Assembly (NCBI GenBank): GCA_047974165.1
Contig: JBKECB010000098.1
Coordinates: forward strand, 1 to 6,433
DNA: 6,433 nt
Direction of reading: 5' to 3'
Origin: Lactovum sp047974165
Lineage (GTDB): Bacteria; Bacillota; Bacilli; Lactobacillales; Streptococcaceae
Below, piece after piece: positions 1 to 5,591 of the stretch. The notes under the pieces were generated by a model that was given only the letters and a program-made list of their open reading frames with translations, was not told the DNA's origin and did not search any database. Positions within the stretch are counted from its first letter, which is position 1, and each line of letters begins with the position of its first letter. Both the position numbers and the translations under genes were made by a program.

Positions 1-88
1 TATTATTTTTCAAAATAAAAAGATTTACAGGAGTTATTCCAATTTCTCTTGCTAAGTCTCCTGAAGAGATTTTTCTCTTTGCCATCAT
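1..88 (-). CDS. YozG-like Xre/HTH regulator, partial (runs off left edge), start probably damaged
   Basis: Short helix-turn-helix DNA-binding protein of the type that usually accompanies DUF2975 membrane proteins; only the first 29 codons are visible and the frame is open to the window edge. Reading from ATG 88-86 it gives MMAKRKISSGDLAREIGI and then TPVNLFILKNN, which matches the family pattern as I know it (AKRK-S-GDLA--IGIT-VNLS-LK). Upstream codons in the same frame (VVNLDV) also look like the family N-terminus, but they contain no ATG before an in-frame TAA. The ATG with a well-spaced Shine-Dalgarno (AAGGA, 8 nt away) is at 114-112 in another frame and meets TAG after two codons. The native start therefore seems lost by a small indel, and ATG 88 lacks a ribosome site. 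It follows the broken DUF2975 gene and was probably co-transcribed with it. Family assignment is good; whether it is expressed is doubtful. Confidence 0.6.
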   Translation of the reverse strand, partial: MMAKRKISSGDLAREIGITPVNLFILKNN

Positions 89-125
89 AACATCTAAATT
101 AACAACTATGTCATCTCTTTCGTCC

Positions 126-574
126 TTAAATTATATAATCATTTTCTTCTTTAAGTCTCATCGCCTCATACATAACATTTTTAACAACTCGGACAAGCAG
201 ACCCCAAAAAAGTGATGATAGTAAGTAAAATGAGAAGAAGGTAATGATAAACTAAACTCATCAGAATAACTGCTACTGTAATACAACTCCATAAAATTAT
301 TCTTAAAACTTTAATATTTTCAGCTACAAAGACTTTCTGTTTTACAATATTAATCAATAGTTGGCCTAGAAAAACAGGACAAGCAAGGTAGGAATTGCAC
401 ATAAATAAAGGACAAACATCAAGGAAATTAACTCACCTAGATAATCATAGCTTGCTGACTGTTTAATATATAACTGAAAAACTTTAGGAAGAAAAAAATA
501 TAAAAGTAATACCTGAAATTATAAATACTTTCATACAGATAACTGATAATTTTAAAGACTATTTTTAATTCCAT
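126..574 (-). pseudogene. DUF2975-family membrane protein gene, broken by several frameshifts
   Basis: Reconstructed from pieces in different frames, all on the minus strand. It begins at ATG 574 behind a good Shine-Dalgarno (GAGGTG, 583-588). That frame stops at TAG 439-437. A second frame carries KQSASYDYLGELISLMFVLY and stops at TAG 368-366. A third covers 402-181, contains KQKVFVAENIKVLR and ends in TAA at 183-181. The last stretch, in the second frame again, reads FWGLLVRVVKNV and then YEAMRLKEENDYII before TAA 128-126. Joined, this is about 150 residues with several hydrophobic segments and the KEEND-type C-terminus that I associate with DUF2975 proteins. The change near 205 fits one extra base in a run of six T and four G; the one near 370 fits a one-base loss. 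The N-terminal third also needs at least one shift near the T-run at 490. The downstream HTH gene is the usual partner. The family has no established function. Sequencing errors are possible, but three or more breaks favour true decay. Confidence 0.72.
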
Positions 575-603
575 ATTTTTAGCACCTCACTTTTTATTTC
601 TCT

Positions 604-630
604 ATTATAATTTATTTTTTCATTTGTCGA
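604..630 (-). promoter_or_regulatory. putative promoter of the DUF2975/HTH module
   Basis: Minus-strand TATAAT (609-604) lies about 30 nt upstream of the ATG at 574, with TCGACA (630-625) as a -35 candidate. The spacer is only 15 nt, shorter than ideal. AT-rich direct repeats lie just upstream (628-656). Confidence 0.45.
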
Positions 631-656
631 TATTTTCTATCATTTTTCAATATTTT
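628..656. repeat. 20-bp-spaced direct repeat CRATATTTT upstream of the DUF2975 gene
   Basis: CGATATTTT at 628-636 recurs as CAATATTTT at 648-656, exactly 20 bp (two helical turns) apart, with a degenerate copy (ATCATTTTT) between them. The first copy overlaps the candidate -35 box. The arrangement could be an operator, but the DNA is AT-rich and chance similarity is possible. Confidence 0.3.
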
Positions 657-698
657 ATTATTAAATAACAGGCCTTTTATTCTAAAATAATATTAAAG

Positions 699-727
699 AA
701 AAAGCTCTGAGATTAATCTCAAAGCCT
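699..727 (-). terminator. Rho-independent terminator after tsaE
   Basis: Four nt past the tsaE stop, the minus strand forms a hairpin around the 14-nt palindrome TGAGATTAATCTCA (708-721). The stem is extended by CTT/GAG, partly with G-T pairs, and is followed by TTTTTC. It ends the typA-DUF3165-tsaE transcript. Confidence 0.85.
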
Positions 728-730
728 GTA

Positions 731-1177
731 TCATTTTTTATTCTCTATCTCTTTAATTAGCTGTTCATAGCGCTGACCTGATGGAGATAAGATTAATTCT
801 CGTCTATCTTCTGATATTTTATTAAGCTGGATTGATAAATAATCTTTAGGGAGATTCTCCTCTAAAAGCTCTCCCCACTCCATGACAACAACTGCTTTTT
901 TTGATAAATAACCATCCATATCAAAAGAGTCAGGGTCATTTCCCACTCGATAAATATCCATATGATAAAGTGGCAAGCGTCCCTGATATTCACGCACAAT
1001 CGTAAAGGTTGGACTTTTTATCATTTGAGAAATATCCAGACCTAAGGCTAAGCCTTTTGTAAAAGTTGTTTTTCCTGCTGCTAAATCTCCTGTTAAGATA
1101 ATTAAATCTCCTGCTTTTAAAAGACGGCCTAGCTTTTCAGCAAAGACCGTTAATCCCTCTTCATTATAGACCTTCAA
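731..1177 (-). CDS. tsaE: tRNA threonylcarbamoyladenosine biosynthesis ATPase TsaE
   Basis: ATPase partner of the TsaB-TsaD complex that installs t6A at position 37 of ANN-decoding tRNAs; cytoplasmic. The 148-residue product has the family's usual size. A Walker A motif GDLAAGKTT lies at residues 30-38 (Ala33 where Gly is common). SPTF is at 55-58, followed by the YHMDIYR block at 71-77, and the Walker B-like segment VVVMEWGE is at 96-103. The chosen start is TTG 1177-1175: it gives the expected N-terminus, no in-frame ATG lies nearby, and GAGAGG stands 8 nt upstream. Its first bases overlap the stop of the preceding small gene (TTGA), so translational coupling is likely. It is the last gene of the typA transcript, with a terminator just downstream. 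The product call is firm; the start is slightly less so. Confidence 0.95.
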   Translation of the reverse strand: MKVYNEEGLTVFAEKLGRLLKAGDLIILTGDLAAGKTTFTKGLALGLDISQMIKSPTFTIVREYQGRLPLYHMDIYRVGNDPDSFDMDGYLSKKAVVVMEWGELLEENLPKDYLSIQLNKISEDRRELILSPSGQRYEQLIKEIENKK

Positions 1178-1410
1178 GAACTCATCCTCTCAATCTCTCG
1201 AATACACTGCCCTAACAAGAGAACAGCTGCTAGATATAAGAGAAGTTCTAAAATATCTGCATGATAATTAAAAATAAAAGAGAAAATCAGAGTACCACCT
1301 AGCGTAATTGCCCCTAACACAAAGAAAATATTCAAGGTTTTTTTTACTTCATCTGACAATAAGAGAAAGTAAGCAAGAGCAGCAGGAACTGCAAGTAATA
1401 AGTAAAGCAT
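1174..1410 (-). CDS. small DUF3165-like membrane protein between typA and tsaE
   Basis: A 78-residue hydrophobic protein with three likely membrane segments (about residues 1-18, 25-48 and 53-70) and a short charged tail (REIERMSS). A strong Shine-Dalgarno GGAGGT (1421-1416) precedes ATG 1410 at good spacing, and the gene sits tightly between typA and tsaE on the same strand, so it is real. Small membrane proteins annotated DUF3165 follow typA in streptococci, and the length and hydrophobic pattern agree; this rests on memory of gene order rather than a diagnostic motif. Its TGA stop overlaps the TTG start of tsaE. No biochemical function is known to me. Confidence 0.85.
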   Translation of the reverse strand: MLYLLLAVPAALAYFLLLSDEVKKTLNIFFVLGAITLGGTLIFSFIFNYHADILELLLYLAAVLLLGQCIREIERMSS

Positions 1411-1447
1411 CGATGACCTCCATTTCTATAAATTTAATTTTTTTTAA

Positions 1448-3289
1448 TTATTCACTTTCAGCTTTTTTCTTCTTTGAGGCACGCCCACGTAAGTTCTTAT
1501 CTAAAATTTGCTTTCTTAAGCGAATAGACTCTGGTGTAACTTCTAAATACTCATCATCTGCAAGAAATTCCAAGGACTCTTCTAGCGAAAGAATACGTGA
1601 AGAATTCAAGACAACTGTAGAATCTTTATTAGACGAACGCACGTTAGATTGTTCCTTTTTACGTGTGATATTAACTGTTAAGTCATTATCACGACTATGC
1701 TCACCGACAATCATCCCTTCATAGACTTCTGTTCCAGGCTCTACAAAGAGAACCCCACGTTCTTGAACACTCATCATTGCATAGTGAGTCGTTTGGCCTG
1801 CTTCATTAGCAATCAGAACGCCTCGACTACGGCCACCAATCTGACCTCGAACCATTGGCTTATATTGTTCAAAAGTATGATTTAAAATTCCATAACCACG
1901 TGTCATTGACATAAAGTCTGTTGTAAAGCCAATCAAACCACGCGCAGGAATTGAGAAGGTTAAACGTACCTGTCCATTTCCTTCATTTTGCATATCAATC
2001 ATCTCACCTTTACGCTCTGAAAGGGCTTGAATGATTGATCCTTGATACTCTTCAGGAGTATCAACTTGCACACGCTCAAAAGGCTCTGAATCTACACCAT
2101 CGATTTCTTTGATAATAACCTCTGGACGAGAAACTTGTAATTCATAACCTTCACGACGCATTGTTTCTACTAAGATAGATAAATGAAGCTCACCACGGCC
2201 TGATACTAACCATTGGTCAGGAGCAAGTTGCTCCACACGTAATGACACATCTGTTTGAAGTTCTTGATTTAAACGCTCTTCTAACTTACGTGCAGTTACC
2301 CATTTACCCTCACGACCAGCAAAAGGTGAGTTATTCACGATGAAGGTCATCTGAAGAGTTGGCTCATCAATATGCAAGACTGGAAGAGCTTCAATCTTAT
2401 CTGTTGGTGTCACTGTCTCACCTACAAAGATATCTTCCATTCCTGATAAGGCTATCAAATCTCCTGCTTTTGCCTCTTGAATTTCTTCACGATCTAATCC
2501 AAAGAAACCAAACATTTTTGTGACACGAAAATTCTTAGTTGTTCCATCAAGCTTTGACAAGGTTACCTGATCGCCAACTTTGATTTTTCCACGGAAAATA
2601 CGCCCAATTCCGATACGGCCTACATAGTCATTATAATCCAAAAGTGAGACTTGGAATTGAAGTGCCTCTTCCGAATTATCTACAGGTGCAGGAATATGGT
2701 CTAAAATTGTTTCAAAAATATTATCCATCGTATGCTCTTGCTCTTCAGGATTATCTGACAAACTTGATGTTCCATTTATAGCTGAAGCATAGACTACTGG
2801 GAAGTCAAGCTGGTCACCATCTGCTCCTAACTCGATAAAAAGCTCTAAAACTTCATCTACAACCTCAACAGGGCGAGCTGAAGGCTTGTCAATCTTATTT
2901 ACGACTACAACTGGTATTAAATGCTGTGCTAATGCTTTCTTTAAAACAAAGCGTGTTTGTGGCATTGTTCCTTCATAAGCATCTACCACAAGTACAACAC
3001 CATCTACCATACTCATGATACGCTCAACCTCTCCACCAAAGTCCGCGTGTCCTGGAGTATCTAAAATATTAATTCGTTTTCCTTTATAATCCACACCTGT
3101 ATTCTTTGCAAGAATTGTAATTCCACGTTCTTTTTCAAGATCATTACTATCCATCGCACGCTCTGAAAGGTTTGCACGTGCATCAAGTGTCTGTGATTGC
3201 TTCAGTAGCTCATCGACAAGGGTTGTTTTACCATGATCGACATGGGCGATGATGGCAATATTTCTTATATCTTCTCTTAATTTGGTCAA
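1448..3289 (-). CDS. typA: ribosome-associated translational GTPase TypA/BipA
   Basis: Translation-factor GTPase of the EF-G/LepA type that binds 70S ribosomes and aids 50S assembly and stress or cold adaptation. Counting from the chosen start, G1 AHVDHGKTT is at residues 15-23, G2 RGITI at 55-59, G3 DTPGHADF at 77-84, G4 NKID at 131-134 and G5 SAING at 169-173. Domain II, the EF-G-like domains and the BipA-specific C-terminal domain (GRGELHLSIL, RGLIGF, TRGYG, NDLTVN) follow, ending in a lysine-rich tail. The frame is also open from ATG 3322, but that ATG lies directly after the -10 box and has no Shine-Dalgarno, so it should fall upstream of the message start. TTG 3289-3287 gives the family N-terminus MTKLREDIRNIAIIAHVDHG and 613 residues, the normal length; GGAA about 9 nt upstream is a weak ribosome site. 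First gene of the unit with the DUF3165-like gene and tsaE. Confidence 0.95.
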   Translation of the reverse strand: MTKLREDIRNIAIIAHVDHGKTTLVDELLKQSQTLDARANLSERAMDSNDLEKERGITILAKNTGVDYKGKRINILDTPGHADFGGEVERIMSMVDGVVLVVDAYEGTMPQTRFVLKKALAQHLIPVVVVNKIDKPSARPVEVVDEVLELFIELGADGDQLDFPVVYASAINGTSSLSDNPEEQEHTMDNIFETILDHIPAPVDNSEEALQFQVSLLDYNDYVGRIGIGRIFRGKIKVGDQVTLSKLDGTTKNFRVTKMFGFFGLDREEIQEAKAGDLIALSGMEDIFVGETVTPTDKIEALPVLHIDEPTLQMTFIVNNSPFAGREGKWVTARKLEERLNQELQTDVSLRVEQLAPDQWLVSGRGELHLSILVETMRREGYELQVSRPEVIIKEIDGVDSEPFERVQVDTPEEYQGSIIQALSERKGEMIDMQNEGNGQVRLTFSIPARGLIGFTTDFMSMTRGYGILNHTFEQYKPMVRGQIGGRSRGVLIANEAGQTTHYAMMSVQERGVLFVEPGTEVYEGMIVGEHSRDNDLTVNITRKKEQSNVRSSNKDSTVVLNSSRILSLEESLEFLADDEYLEVTPESIRLRKQILDKNLRGRASKKKKAESE

Positions 3290-3322
3290 GGTTCTTATTC
3301 CAATCTTTAGTTTAACTGACAT

Positions 3323-3351
3323 ATTATAACATATTATGAAATGATTTTCAG
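3323..3351 (-). promoter_or_regulatory. extended -10 promoter of typA
   Basis: The minus strand reads TGTTATAAT (3331-3323), an extended -10 with perfect TATAAT. CTGAAA (3351-3346) lies 17 nt upstream as a 4/6 -35 box. Transcription should begin near 3316, leaving a leader of about 27 nt before the TTG start of typA. Confidence 0.7.
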
Positions 3352-3371
3352 TATTTTCAGTTTAACAAGCT

Positions 3372-3410
3372 AAAAAATAAGATTTTTGTCTTATCAACTA
3401 AAAATCTTAT
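3372..3410 (-). terminator. Rho-independent terminator after metK
   Basis: A perfect 11-bp inverted repeat, ATAAGATTTTT and AAAAATCTTAT (3410-3400 and 3387-3377), with a 12-nt loop and a T-run (3377-3372), lies 6 nt past the metK stop. It is AT-rich, so possibly only moderately strong. It separates metK from typA. Confidence 0.8.
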
Positions 3411-3416
3411 CTCTTC

Positions 3417-4574
3417 TTATAATTCTTTTTTTAGTATTTCTATTTTATCTAATCTTTCCCAAGGTAAATCAACGTCTGTCCGTCCAAAATGACCGTATGC
3501 TGCAGTCTGTTTATAAATTGGACGTAATAGGTCAAGCATCTTTATAATTCCTACTGGACGAAGATCAAAATTTTCACGGATGATTTGAAGTAACTTTTCT
3601 TCTGGAATTTTTGCTGTTCCAAAACTATTTATATTTATCGAGGTAGGCTCAGCCAGACCAATCGCATAACTTAATTGAATTTGTAGTTTATCTGCAAGTC
3701 CTGCAGCAACTAAATTTTTAGCAACATATCGTGCGGCATAACTTGCTGAACGATCAACCTTTGTCGCATCTTTTCCAGAAAAAGCTCCTCCACCATGTGG
3801 TGCATACCCTCCGTAAGTATCTACAATAATCTTCCGGCCTGTTAAGCCTGAATCTCCTTGAGGGCCTCCAATCACAAAACGGCCTGTCGGATTAATAAAA
3901 TACTTTGTATTTTCATCTAATAAGCCTGAAGGAATCACTACTTTTATCAATTTTTCTATCAGATCTTCTTTAATTCTCTCTTGAGAGACCTCCGCAGCAT
4001 GCTGAGTTGAAATTACAACCGTATCAATACGCTTTGCCTTTCCATCGTCATCATACTCTACTGTAACTTGTGACTTAGCATCTGGGCGTAAATAGTCTAA
4101 GATAGATGTCTTTCTTAAATCTGCCAGTTTTTTTACTAATTGATGTGCAAGTAAAATGGCTAAGGGCATATACTCCTTTGTTTCATTAGTTGCAAAGCCA
4201 AACATCAAGCCCTGATCTCCAGCCCCAATCTCATCTTCAGATAAATTTACACCTTGAGCAATATCTGAGGACTGCTCGACTAAAGAGACATGAACACCCA
4301 CTGACTTATAATCAAAACCATTTTCACTATCCGTATAACCAATCTCTTTAATAGTTTGGCGTACCACACTTGCAATATCCACATAAGCTCTGGTCGATAT
4401 CTCTCCAAATACGTTCACTGTTCCAGTATAAACAACTGTTTCACAAGCTACGTGAGCTTGTGGATCTTTGGCTAAGATAGCATCTAAAATGGCATCCGAA
4501 ATCTGGTCGGCAACCTTATCAGGATGCCCTTCTGAAACAGACTCAGACGTAAATAAATATTTTTCCTTCGACAT
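3417..4574 (-). CDS. metK: S-adenosylmethionine synthetase MetK
   Basis: Makes S-adenosylmethionine from methionine and ATP, releasing phosphate and pyrophosphate; cytosolic, normally tetrameric. The 385-residue length matches the family. Signature segments are GHPDK (16-20, ATP and methionine contacts), GAGDQG (117-122), DSGLTGRK (241-248), the glycine-rich loop GGGAFSGKD (261-269) and GHFGR (361-365). ATG 4574 is fixed by GGGGG 8 nt upstream, which is the Shine-Dalgarno of the SAM-III riboswitch. Single-gene unit with its own promoter and terminator. Translation should fall when SAM is plentiful. SAM is also the ribosyl donor of the QueA step of queuosine synthesis, a loose metabolic link to nearby queT. 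Confidence 0.98.
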   Translation of the reverse strand: MSKEKYLFTSESVSEGHPDKVADQISDAILDAILAKDPQAHVACETVVYTGTVNVFGEISTRAYVDIASVVRQTIKEIGYTDSENGFDYKSVGVHVSLVEQSSDIAQGVNLSEDEIGAGDQGLMFGFATNETKEYMPLAILLAHQLVKKLADLRKTSILDYLRPDAKSQVTVEYDDDGKAKRIDTVVISTQHAAEVSQERIKEDLIEKLIKVVIPSGLLDENTKYFINPTGRFVIGGPQGDSGLTGRKIIVDTYGGYAPHGGGAFSGKDATKVDRSASYAARYVAKNLVAAGLADKLQIQLSYAIGLAEPTSININSFGTAKIPEEKLLQIIRENFDLRPVGIIKMLDLLRPIYKQTAAYGHFGRTDVDLPWERLDKIEILKKEL

Positions 4575-4582
4575 TTTAATGT

Positions 4583-4644
4583 CCCCCTACTTTCTTTCGG
4601 TTACAAGTATAACTGCTCGCAGTTTGACTATCGGGACTTGTAAC
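4583..4644 (-). ncRNA. SAM-III (SMK box) riboswitch controlling metK translation
   Basis: The metK leader on the minus strand begins GTTACAAG (4644-4637), whose complement CTTGTAAC closes it about 35 nt later (4607-4600), forming the long pairing of the SMK box. It contains TCCCGATAG and, after the closing strand, CCGAAAG, close to the known SMK consensus. An internal hairpin AACTG-CGAG-CAGTT lies between. The anti-Shine-Dalgarno GTCCC (4637-4633) can pair with GGGAC (4585-4581) inside the ribosome site GGGGGAC. In this class SAM binding stabilises that pairing and blocks ribosome entry. Compared with the E. faecalis example as I recall it, about six extra bases (AAAGTA) separate CCGAAAG from GGGGG. 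Confidence 0.93.
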
Positions 4645-4650
4645 GTTTAT

Positions 4651-4659
4651 ATTTTAACA
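4651..4659 (-). promoter_or_regulatory. extended -10 promoter of metK
   Basis: The minus strand reads TGTTAAAAT (4659-4651), an extended -10 with TAAAAT; no good -35 is seen 17 nt upstream (TTTTAT). Transcription is predicted to start near 4645, right at the first base of the riboswitch, which supports both calls. Confidence 0.65.
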
Positions 4660-4675
4660 TAATTTCTAAAAATAT

Positions 4676-4700
4676 AAAAAAGAGAGAAAATTCTCTCTTT
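4676..4700 (-). terminator. Rho-independent terminator after the 60-residue membrane protein gene
   Basis: A 10-bp stem AAAGAGAGAA/TTCTCTCTTT (4700-4691 with 4688-4679) has a very tight loop and is followed on the minus strand by a T-run (4681-4676). It lies between the small gene and the metK promoter and should prevent read-through into the riboswitch. Confidence 0.8.
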
Positions 4701-4720
4701 CTATTTATTTTATTTTTACT

Positions 4721-4903
4721 TTAAGAAAAGAAGCCATTCTTTTTTGCAAACTTTTCTATCCTGTATGCCTTATAAATATTATTAGATAAAATAAAGACAA
4801 ACAGAATTTCCATTAAAAACGAACCTGTCTTCATCGCCCAGACAAGAAGCTGACTTTGAATCATTGTCATTATCAGTAAAGCATAAAATTGTGGTTTTGG
4901 CAT
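4721..4903 (-). CDS. small membrane protein of unknown function (60 aa)
   Basis: The product has two hydrophobic segments (about residues 7-23 and 27-42) and a basic C-terminal tail (YRIEKFAKKNGFFS), so it is probably a small inner-membrane protein with its tail in the cytoplasm. The start ATG 4903 has no usable Shine-Dalgarno. A TATAAT box (4914-4909) ends only 5 nt before the ATG, so the message may be leaderless. The gene sits between queT and metK on the same strand and has its own strong terminator, which supports it being real. The pattern recalls the streptococcal DUF3272 small proteins, but that is an impression from memory only. Read-through from queT is possible, as no clear terminator lies between them. 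Function unknown. Confidence 0.65.
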   Translation of the reverse strand: MPKPQFYALLIMTMIQSQLLVWAMKTGSFLMEILFVFILSNNIYKAYRIEKFAKKNGFFS

Positions 4904-4908
4904 ACCCT

Positions 4909-4914
4909 ATTATA
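4909..4914 (-). promoter_or_regulatory. -10 box immediately upstream of the 60-residue gene
   Basis: A perfect TATAAT is followed by AGGGT and then ATG. A start point 6-7 nt after the box would fall on or next to the A of ATG. No good -35 or TG extension is visible, so promoter strength is uncertain. Confidence 0.45.
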
Positions 4915-4947
4915 CTATATTTTTCTTTATTTTAATAATAAAAAGAT

Positions 4948-5469
4948 TTACTTTGTCAAATCAATACGTCGTCCAATCTGATCAAAAAGAACGGAACCTA
5001 TCATAATTACAACAAATTCTGAAAGAACAAGCCATAGGTAAGTAATTAAAATCCCTTCACTTGTAAATCCTGCAAATACAAGCTCTGATGCAATTAAAAT
5101 CATTGATAAAGAAAATAAAATTGCAAAAAATAAATGTGCTTTATTAATAACATTAAAGAAATAATCTTCTCTGTAGCGATTGAAAAGTTTATAAGATAGG
5201 AATAAAAATAATCCTGTCTGTAATAATCCTCCTACAATCGGATCAAAAATAGGAATGATAGGATTGAATAAATTTGCAATAACAACTCCCATCGTCACTG
5301 CATAAATATAACGACGATTAAAAAAAATCAAAAGATTTAACATCTCACTGATGCGAAATTGTAAAGGACCATAACTGATCGCATTAAGTGGTGGAGTGAC
5401 AGTAAGGACGACATAAAGTGCCGCAACAAGTGCAATAAGAGTATAATCTCTTGCAGTAAAATTTTTCAT
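4948..5469 (-). CDS. queT: queuosine precursor ECF transporter S component QueT
   Basis: Substrate-binding membrane subunit of an energy-coupling factor transporter, thought to import a queuosine precursor such as preQ1; it works with the shared EcfA-A'-T module encoded elsewhere. The 173-residue product has the usual length, with about five to six hydrophobic segments (roughly 10-25, 43-68, 77-93, 113-134 and 140-162). The family stretch YGPLQFRISEML is at 33-44, followed by NLFNPIIPIFDPIVGGLLQT across 66-85. ATG 5469 has Shine-Dalgarno AAAGGAG at short spacing (5 nt), and that site is part of the preQ1-II riboswitch, which strongly supports the substrate assignment. Transcribed divergently from gtrA. 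The substrate itself is inferred from family and riboswitch. Confidence 0.94.
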   Translation of the reverse strand: MKNFTARDYTLIALVAALYVVLTVTPPLNAISYGPLQFRISEMLNLLIFFNRRYIYAVTMGVVIANLFNPIIPIFDPIVGGLLQTGLFLFLSYKLFNRYREDYFFNVINKAHLFFAILFSLSMILIASELVFAGFTSEGILITYLWLVLSEFVVIMIGSVLFDQIGRRIDLTK

Positions 5470-5473
5470 TTTT

Positions 5474-5534
5474 TCTCCTTTAGGATTTTTTTAAATCCTT
5501 AAAATATGCCTGAGCAAAGGGCTAAGTCTCAGGG
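5474..5534 (-). ncRNA. preQ1-II riboswitch controlling queT translation
   Basis: The minus-strand leader contains stem CCTGAG (5533-5528) and CTCAGG (5514-5509), enclosing the conserved CTTAGC and CCTTTG. GCATATTTT follows, then an accessory hairpin AGGATTT-AAAA-AAATCCT (5499-5482), then the ribosome site AAAGGAGA (5481-5474). CCTTT (5520-5516) in the loop can pair with AAAGG (5481-5477), the H-type pseudoknot that hides the Shine-Dalgarno when preQ1 is bound. Order and conserved bases match the class II preQ1 motif (COG4708 RNA). Expected effect: high preQ1 lowers QueT translation. Confidence 0.92.
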
Positions 5535-5556
5535 ACGGACATAAAAATTTGTCAGC

Positions 5557-5585
5557 TTGGATATTATAACATTTTTTGTTAAAAT
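5557..5585 (+). promoter_or_regulatory. promoter of gtrA, overlapping the queT promoter
   Basis: TTGGAT (5557-5562), a 17-nt spacer and TAAAAT (5580-5585) with a TG extension (TGTTAAAAT from 5577). The -10 ends 6 nt before ATG 5592, so transcription should start at or next to the initiation codon. Confidence 0.6.
5563..5571 (-). promoter_or_regulatory. extended -10 promoter of queT
   Basis: The minus strand reads TGTTATAAT (5571-5563). The sequence 17 nt upstream (GAGAGT) is a poor -35. Start predicted near 5556, about 20 nt before the riboswitch stem. The box lies within the spacer of the plus-strand gtrA promoter. Confidence 0.65.
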
Positions 5586-5591
5586 ACTCTC

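Noticed and set aside
181..402. Stand-alone 73-residue protein on the minus strand
   Set aside because: It is the middle segment of the frameshifted DUF2975 gene; its first residues (MCNSYLACPVF) are a misread of the conserved YLCAIPTLL stretch in another frame, and its last residues (CPSC) come after a frame break.
1308..1724. 138-codon open frame on the plus strand
   Set aside because: It lies antisense to the DUF3165-like gene and the 3' end of typA, lacks a Shine-Dalgarno and any family pattern, and is rich in Ser/Phe/Leu as expected of an antisense reading.
1697..1885. 62-codon open frame on the plus strand
   Set aside because: Antisense to typA within highly conserved coding sequence; no ribosome site or recognisable product.
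4468..4662. 64-codon open frame on the plus strand
   Set aside because: Runs antisense through the metK start and the SAM-III riboswitch, both strongly supported on the other strand.
4916..4947. Terminator between queT and the 60-residue gene
   Set aside because: The AT-rich stretch gives only a short, mismatched stem with no GC pairs of note, so it is not convincing as a terminator.
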